A stretch of 10,319 nt of DNA. It comes from CAYMLL01 sp964390645. Its GTDB lineage: Bacteria; Planctomycetota; UBA8108. Of this stretch, positions 6,135 through 10,319 are shown piece by piece. Location: contig CAYMLL010000279.1 in assembly GCA_964390645.1 (NCBI GenBank), positions 1 to 10,319 of the forward strand, in the 5' to 3' direction. A program made the translations under genes and the position numbers. The notes below the pieces were generated by a model. That model was not told the DNA's origin and did not search any database. It saw only the letters and a list, made by a program, of their open reading frames with translations. The first letter of the stretch is position 1, and each line of letters begins with the position of its first letter.

Positions 6135-6964
6135 ATGTCCCTGAAGATCTCGCTCGCGCAGTGGTCCCTCCACCGCGCCATCGAGCGCGGTGAGCTGAGG
6201 GGGCTCGACTTCCCCCGCTACACGTCGGAGACCTTCGGTATCCGTGGGGTCGAGCTCGTCAACACGCTGCTCGAGAGGCACGACGACGCATCCCTCGCCG
6301 AGATGCGGCGGCAGGCAGACGACTCCGGCGCTCCGGTCCTTCTCGTCTGGTGGACGACGAGGGAGACCTCTGCGCCGCCGAGGAGTCCGCGCGCCGTGAC
6401 GCTGTCGATCGCCACCGCCGCTGGATCGACCGCACCGCCGGCCTCGGCGCTCGAGCGATGCGCGTCAACACCGGCGCCGAGGAGACGGTCGCGTGGAATA
6501 TGCCCCTCGAGCACCCGGAGCTGGCAAGGGCGCTCGACGCCTGCGCGGCCAGCTGTGCTGCCCTCTGCGAGCACGCGCTGGACGCGCAGATCGATGTCCT
6601 GCTGGAGAACCACGGCGGGCTGTCGTCGAACATGCCGGCGGTGGTCGAGATTTGCCGCCGCCTGAGAGGCCGGAATTTCGGAACGCTGCCGGACTTCGGC
6701 AACTGTCCCGAGGGTGCCGACGCCTACGCGAACGTCGACGCGATGATGCCGTTCGCGCGCGCCGTCAGCGCCAAGTGTCTCGATTTCGACGCGGACGGAG
6801 ACGAGACAAGCATCGACTTCGCGCGTATGCTACGCATCGCTCGCTCGCACGACTACGACGGCTGGTTCGGCATCGAGTACGAGGGCGATCGCCTTAGCGA
6901 GCCCGACGGGGTGCATGCCTGCCGACAGCTCCTGCAGCGGCTCTCGGATCTGCACGCTTCATGA
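6135..6964 (+). pseudogene. Second sugar phosphate isomerase/epimerase-like gene, broken by a one-base frameshift
   Basis: Two overlapping reading frames together encode one TIM-barrel protein of about 276 residues. Frame one starts at ATG 6135 (GAGG seven bases upstream) with MSLKISLAQWSLHRAIERGE and runs well to GAPVLLV (codon at 6345). From 6350 the other frame continues with VDDEGDLCAAEES through to the TGA at 6962-6964. Joining them needs one extra base at about 6347-6348; after that the sequence is uninterrupted. Downstream motifs are RVNTGAEE, LLENHGG (E158 in the repaired numbering), LPDFGN (D187) and GIEYEG (E248), fitting a divalent-metal TIM-barrel isomerase. No slippery heptamer is seen at the junction. 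Both halves look well conserved, so a sequencing or assembly error or a very recent mutation is more likely than an old pseudogene. It lies between the MITE-like element and the RraA-like gene, 35 bases upstream of the latter. Confidence 0.8.
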
Positions 6965-6999
6965 TTCCGACGGAACGAACCAGAGACTGAGGGGAACAC

Positions 7000-7740
7000 A
7001 TGTCGATCCCATCGATCGATCCACAGATCTTCGACAAGCTGCGCAAGTACGACACGCCGACCGTGCTGAACGTCATCGAGCTCTTCGACGCCCGGGGCCG
7101 TGAGGAGGGCTTCCTCGACGGCAGCATCAAGGCGTGCTTCCCGGAGATGGGAGCGATCGTCGGATACGCCACGACGGCGACCTTCTCCAGCGCACGACCC
7201 GCCGCCGCCGGCGACGCGTACTCGAGCATCGCCGAGCAGGTGGACACCTTCGACACGATGCCGGGACCTCGCATCGTCGTCTTCCAGGATATCGACCCCG
7301 AGCCCGTCGGAGCGACCTTCGGGGAAGTGATGTGCTCGGTCTACAAGGCCTTCGGCTGCGCCGGGCTGATCACGTCGGGTGGCGCGCGGGACCTCGATCA
7401 GGTACGCGAGCTCGGCTTTCCGTGCTGGTCCTCGTCGGTGATCTCATCGCACGCATGGTGCCGCATCGTCGATGTCCAGGTGCCGGTCGAGGTCGGCGGC
7501 GCGAGGATCGTCCCCGGCGACATCCTCCATGCCGACTGCAACGGTGTCGCGATCGTTCCGGCAGCTCTCGTGGAGGAGGTTGCGCTGGGCTGCGAGCGCC
7601 TCGTCGCGGCCGAGAACATCGTGCTGGGATACGTCCGAGGCGAGAGCCCGGACGTCGCCGGCCTGCGAGAGGCTTACAAGGCGACGAAGAGCCGCTTCGG
7701 GGAGCAAGCGGCGGAGGTGCGCCGCGCGCTGGGTCGATAG
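7000..7740 (+). CDS. RraA family protein (HMG/CHA aldolase-like)
   Basis: A 246-residue member of the RraA / 4-hydroxy-4-methyl-2-oxoglutarate aldolase family. Family features are PTVLNVIELFD (20-30), GATFGEVMCSVYKAFGCAGLITSGGARD (104-131, with the R130-D131 pair used for substrate and metal-water binding in HMG aldolases) and HADCNGVAIVP (177-187). Characterised relatives are metal-dependent aldolases or decarboxylases of 2-oxo acids, while E. coli RraA inhibits RNase E. The extended C-terminal part and operon context favour an enzymatic role here, but that is inference. The ATG at 7000 has GAGGGG five bases upstream. It is the last gene of the plus-strand set and converges on the porin. A retro-aldol step on a sugar-acid intermediate made by the neighbouring isomerases is plausible; the substrate is unknown. 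Confidence 0.85.
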   Translation: MSIPSIDPQIFDKLRKYDTPTVLNVIELFDARGREEGFLDGSIKACFPEMGAIVGYATTATFSSARPAAAGDAYSSIAEQVDTFDTMPGPRIVVFQDIDPEPVGATFGEVMCSVYKAFGCAGLITSGGARDLDQVRELGFPCWSSSVISSHAWCRIVDVQVPVEVGGARIVPGDILHADCNGVAIVPAALVEEVALGCERLVAAENIVLGYVRGESPDVAGLREAYKATKSRFGEQAAEVRRALGR

Positions 7741-7904
7741 CCGGGACCCGCGCCGGCCCCAGCGGCACCCCCCCCAAGGGACAACCCCCGCCGCCTCTGA
7801 AGCAGAGCCCCCAGGAGACTCCTCTGCAACGAGCCCTCTGTCCGGCGGTGACGCTCGACGCCTGCTCTTCCGACACGCTTCCGGTCGGAGCGCATCAACC
7901 GCCC

Positions 7905-7945
7905 AAAAAAAACCGGCAGCGCGGTCTCTCGACCACGCTGCCGGT
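7905..7945 (-). terminator. Intrinsic terminator downstream of the porin
   Basis: Minus-strand RNA forms ACCGGCAGCG-U-GGU paired with ACC-G-CGCUGCCGGU, about 14 bp with one U-G pair and a six-base loop. It is followed by a run of Us (plus-strand As 7905-7912). It lies 24 bases after the porin stop. Read rightward, the hairpin has no U tract, so it is not a good terminator for the RraA-side transcript. No clear plus-strand terminator was found in 7741-7904. Confidence 0.9.
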
Positions 7946-7968
7946 CTTGCCGACGCAAACCCCGCAGC

Positions 7969-9228
7969 TCAGAGGTTGGCGACGACGTTGAGGCCGACGG
8001 TCGTCTGGTGCTCGCGGGCACCATCGTCGTAGGCCTTGACCCCGCCGCTGCCTTCGAGGCTGGCGTGGTCGTAGCGGATCTCCAGCCGGATCAGCAGGGC
8101 CTTCGCCGGTTTGAAGCCGAGCGTCCCGGTGAGGCCGTAGAGCTGGGCGTGATCGTTCGCCGCCAGCGCCGCCCCCGTGCGGGCTCCGTCCGGATCCTCC
8201 ATCCACTCGCCGCGGACGGCCAGGAAGAAACGACCGATGTCGTTACCGTCACCGCCGAGAACCGGCATGTCGAAGTCGTAGCGCAGGACGGTCGAGAAGC
8301 CGTACCACTGGCTGTGGTCGCCCGCGTCCGCGTCGGCACCACCCCAGACGGCGTTGAGCTGGAGCTTCATCTTGCGAAGAATCTCCATGCTCTGAGCCAG
8401 ATCCTCGGGCGCCGACAGCGTCGCGACGACGTCGACAAGCGTGGTCTGGTGCGCGGTGTCGCCCGCACCCTCGGCACCCCAGACGATATCGGCGTCGACA
8501 TCCACGGAGTCCGACGCCTTCCAGTCGGCACCGAACAGCGCCGTGCCGGAGTCGTTGTTGTCGTCGACGTTGTCCCAGCCGTTGACCCAGCCGATACGGC
8601 CGGTGAGGGTATCGCTGTCACCCTCCTTCATGAGCGACCTCTCGAAGACGACACCGGTGTGCGTCAGGGGAACAGCGAGGCCGAAGAGGAACGAACGCGA
8701 AAAGTTGTCGTTGGCGTTGCTGTGAATGCTCTCGCCGCCCAGACCCGACTCGAAGCGACCGATCGTCATCGTCGTGCCGGCAAGCGGGCCCGCACCGCCG
8801 GGAAGCAGCACGCTGACGTTGGCGTTCGTCAGCGAGTAGTCCTGGCCGGCGAATACGCCCGCCGAGCGGCTGTTCACGACGCCGGCGTCATCGCCGAAGA
8901 TCGCCGTGACATGGTACCCGACCATGCTGTCCGCGTTCGTGCCGCGATTGAAGTCGAGCGCGAACCCGTGCAGGGCAAACTCGTTCTGATCGGTGTCGAA
9001 AGCCCGACCCGGGTTCTCGGCTGCTCCAGTCGAGTTGTTGAAATTGTACGTGAACGCGGTGTCCACGTAGCCGGTGATGTCGGTTCCCGAGATAATGTCG
9101 GAGACACCATCTTCTTGCCAGCCGAGCATCCCGGACGACAACATGCCGCTCGCGTCCTGCGCCACCCCCGTGGTGGTCAGCAGGACAGCCCCCAGCAGCC
9201 CCAGTCCCATTGTTCCGAATCGACGCAT
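7969..9228 (-). CDS. Outer-membrane beta-barrel porin (OmpL-like/BBP2-type)
   Basis: A 419-residue secreted protein. Residues 1-23 are a signal peptide: MRRF, a hydrophobic core GLGLLGAVLL, and probable cleavage in TTGVA|QDAS. The mature part starts with the ITGYVDTAFTYNFN pattern typical of putative beta-barrel porin-2/OmpL-like proteins, followed by many alternating amphipathic strands, Asp/Gly/Asn-rich loops and no long hydrophobic helix. This predicts an outer-membrane diffusion channel; the solute is unknown. The ATG at 9228 is chosen over a TTG at 9252 because the latter adds a charged octapeptide before the signal peptide, and AAGGA lies about 11 bases before the ATG (a rather long spacing). 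The protein ends in VVANL, so the terminal residue is Leu where many porins have Phe. A strong terminator follows. Barrel assignment is firm, family name moderately so. Confidence 0.8.
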   Translation of the reverse strand: MRRFGTMGLGLLGAVLLTTTGVAQDASGMLSSGMLGWQEDGVSDIISGTDITGYVDTAFTYNFNNSTGAAENPGRAFDTDQNEFALHGFALDFNRGTNADSMVGYHVTAIFGDDAGVVNSRSAGVFAGQDYSLTNANVSVLLPGGAGPLAGTTMTIGRFESGLGGESIHSNANDNFSRSFLFGLAVPLTHTGVVFERSLMKEGDSDTLTGRIGWVNGWDNVDDNNDSGTALFGADWKASDSVDVDADIVWGAEGAGDTAHQTTLVDVVATLSAPEDLAQSMEILRKMKLQLNAVWGGADADAGDHSQWYGFSTVLRYDFDMPVLGGDGNDIGRFFLAVRGEWMEDPDGARTGAALAANDHAQLYGLTGTLGFKPAKALLIRLEIRYDHASLEGSGGVKAYDDGAREHQTTVGLNVVANL

Positions 9229-9329
9229 GGCCTGATGTTTCCTTTCTCTCAAAAGAGCCTTCTATTCGACGACTGCATGTTTCCGTTGACGGCGAACGTC
9301 GCCGACCAAACACACCTTCCGGACTCGAG

Positions 9330-9346
9330 GAGGGGCGAAGCCCCTC
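9330..9346. repeat. Perfect short hairpin in the porin upstream region
   Basis: GAGGGGC-GAA-GCCCCTC is a 7-bp perfect stem with a three-base loop (CUUCG-like when read on the minus strand, the porin sense). It lies about 100 bases upstream of the porin ATG. No U tract follows in either direction, so it is not a standard terminator. It may stabilise the porin mRNA or be a repetitive palindrome. Confidence 0.5.
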
Positions 9347-9784
9347 GCCGAACCGGGCAAGCTGTATCTAAAGTTGTGCTCTTCCTCTTCTCCTCGTGAA
9401 CGTCCTGTCCCCGAATCGGTCTCGGGGATCTCGAAATCTCCTTCAACGTCACGAACCGAATCCCCGATCCGCGAGGACTCGTCTCTCCTCCCCCCAAAGC
9501 CTGTCCGGCACCGCCGGGCGCCTCTTCGGTGACGGGGTCCGTCGCGCGCCACCCGAGATCGAATTGCCTGTTCCGTTCACGACGACCCGCGTTGGTACCT
9601 CCTGTCGGATTCCCCGGCCGCCACCGCCCGTGATCGATCCCTCACCGGGCCGGTATCAGCTCGTCGGACCACGAACTTCTAAAACGATCCTCTTGGAAGC
9701 ATCCCCTCTGTACCGCCGGGACCGTAAGAGCCCGCGTCGATGTCGCCATTGCGCATCGGGCTCCGGTCGCCTCATCAAGGCGGT

Positions 9785-9814
9785 ACTCTAGCCGCACCCA
9801 GCACCGGGTTGCAA
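9785..9814 (-). promoter_or_regulatory. Weak sigma70-like promoter candidate
   Basis: On the minus strand, TTGCAA (9814-9809, 4/6) and TAGAGT (9790-9785, 4/6) are separated by 18 bases. It would fire toward the porin but about 550 bases upstream of its ATG, leaving room for a small RNA or a long leader. Such pairs arise by chance, so this is tentative. Confidence 0.25.
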
Positions 9815-10023
9815 GCGGGAATCTCGGTTTCTCGGACGTTCGTGGGGCATAAAACACCTTTTACCCCTTTAAAACAGGCTTAAACAGCCCCCTCGCGAGA
9901 TCTCGTTCGCCGGCACTTTTGCGAAGAATCTGACTCTTTACCTGATCCCGGGCAAAGCGAACCGGGTCCCGGGGCCATCGCGCTCCCCGCCACGACGACA
10001 CGAGGAGGACCGGGAAGGTCGCG

Positions 10024-10081
10024 ATGCCTGAAGCGCTCACCACAGCGAGTCCTCGTCCCGGCCGTGCGGCCTCCGATCGCG
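10024..10081 (+). CDS. Possible 5' end of an ORF running into the assembly gap
   Basis: ATG at 10024 with GGGAAGG five bases upstream opens a frame (MPEALTTASPRPGRAASDR) that is still open when the Ns begin. Nineteen residues are too few to recognise, and the gap length and right-hand sequence are unreliable. It is listed only because the ribosome-binding site is reasonable. Confidence 0.15.
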
Positions 10082-10143
10082 NNNNNNNNNNNNNNNNNNN
10101 NNNNNNNNNTCCCCCGCGCGGGGCGGGCCCCCCCCCCCCCCCC
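10082..10143. other. Scaffold gap and 16-C homopolymer
   Basis: 28 Ns (10082-10109) are followed by a very GC-rich stretch and 16 consecutive Cs (10128-10143). This is a join between contigs. The C run (poly-G on the other strand) is a known style of low-quality read artefact, so the adjacency of the last 170 bases to the rest of the window is not secure. Confidence 0.9.
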
Positions 10144-10319
10144 GGGCCCGCTGGCACCGGAACGTCGGCGGGATCAGGCCTCGGACCGCCACGAGGACGC
10201 CGGCGAACGGTCGCTCGTCGCTGCACGCTCCAGCGCACCCGCTCCGGGGCAGGCCCCGACGGGCGGCCCCCTCCACACCTGGAGACCGGCGACGCACTCC
10301 CGAGACTCCACCCGCCGAT

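Larger units (their letters stand above)
9229..10319. other. About 1.1 kb without a confident gene
   Basis: No ORF here shows a recognisable domain together with a good start. Open frames on both strands give Arg/Pro/Ser-rich translations typical of high-GC non-coding frames. What can be seen is a perfect hairpin at 9330-9346, a weak minus-strand promoter-like pair at 9785-9814, an AT-rich patch at about 9848-9886, a possible ORF start at 10024, and the gap at 10082-10109. No tRNA, rRNA, tmRNA, RNase P or SRP RNA signature was recognised. Confidence 0.6.

Noticed and set aside
6340..6355. Programmed -1 frameshifting
   Set aside because: No X XXY YYZ slippery heptamer and no evident downstream pseudoknot at the frame change.
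7134..7991. 285-codon plus-strand ORF overlapping the RraA-like gene
   Set aside because: Arg/Gly-rich shadow frame; the RraA frame carries the conserved motifs.
8008..9399. 463-codon plus-strand ORF
   Set aside because: Antisense to the porin, which has a signal peptide, barrel pattern and terminator; the antisense translation has no domain.
9396..9791. 131-codon plus-strand ORF
   Set aside because: Pro/Arg/Ser-rich, no ribosome-binding site of note, no recognisable fold.
9642..9857. 71-codon minus-strand ORF with GTG start after AAAGGGG
   Set aside because: The ribosome-binding site is fair, but the translation shows no family features and it overlaps the promoter-like pair; not enough to call a gene.
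1..10319. CRISPR arrays, tRNA or rRNA genes, phage or defence genes
   Set aside because: Looked for regularly spaced direct repeats, cloverleaf-like T-loop motifs and known defence domains; none recognised.

Overview
The window is a high-GC segment of a Gram-negative bacterial genome, probably a metagenome scaffold because it carries a run of 28 Ns near its right end. Gram-negative is supported by a signal-peptide-bearing outer-membrane beta-barrel porin. The lineage cannot be fixed from this sequence. A fused HisD-HisC protein and tandem TIM-barrel isomerases next to an RraA-family protein fit an uncultured, non-enterobacterial lineage.

Positions 1-4800 (minus strand) hold the 5' part of a histidine biosynthesis operon in the order leader peptide, hisG, hisD-hisC (one fused 767-residue ORF), hisB, hisA (cut by the window edge). 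HisG condenses PRPP with ATP, HisA isomerises ProFAR, HisB dehydrates imidazole-glycerol phosphate, and the HisD and HisC halves of the fusion do the last oxidation and the transamination. The 160-base leader before hisG looks like a complete transcription attenuator. It has a sigma70-like promoter, a 22-codon leader ORF with three His codons, an intrinsic terminator (8-bp stem plus ten Us) abutting the hisG Shine-Dalgarno, and a competing antiterminator whose 5' arm lies in the last codons of the leader ORF.

Positions 4800-7740 (plus strand) hold a divergent gene set with its own extended -10 promoter: a sugar phosphate isomerase/epimerase-like TIM barrel (330 aa), a 165-bp element with terminal inverted repeats (MITE-like), a second isomerase/epimerase broken by a single missing base, and an RraA/HMG-aldolase-like protein. 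The set suggests catabolism of an unidentified sugar or sugar acid.

Positions 7905-9228 (minus strand) hold a beta-barrel porin with a strong intrinsic terminator downstream, convergent with the RraA gene. From 9229 to the right end (about 1.1 kb) no gene can be called with confidence. That stretch holds a perfect hairpin upstream of the porin, one weak promoter-like pair, a short AT-rich patch, a possible truncated ORF, and a scaffold gap next to a 16-C run of doubtful quality.
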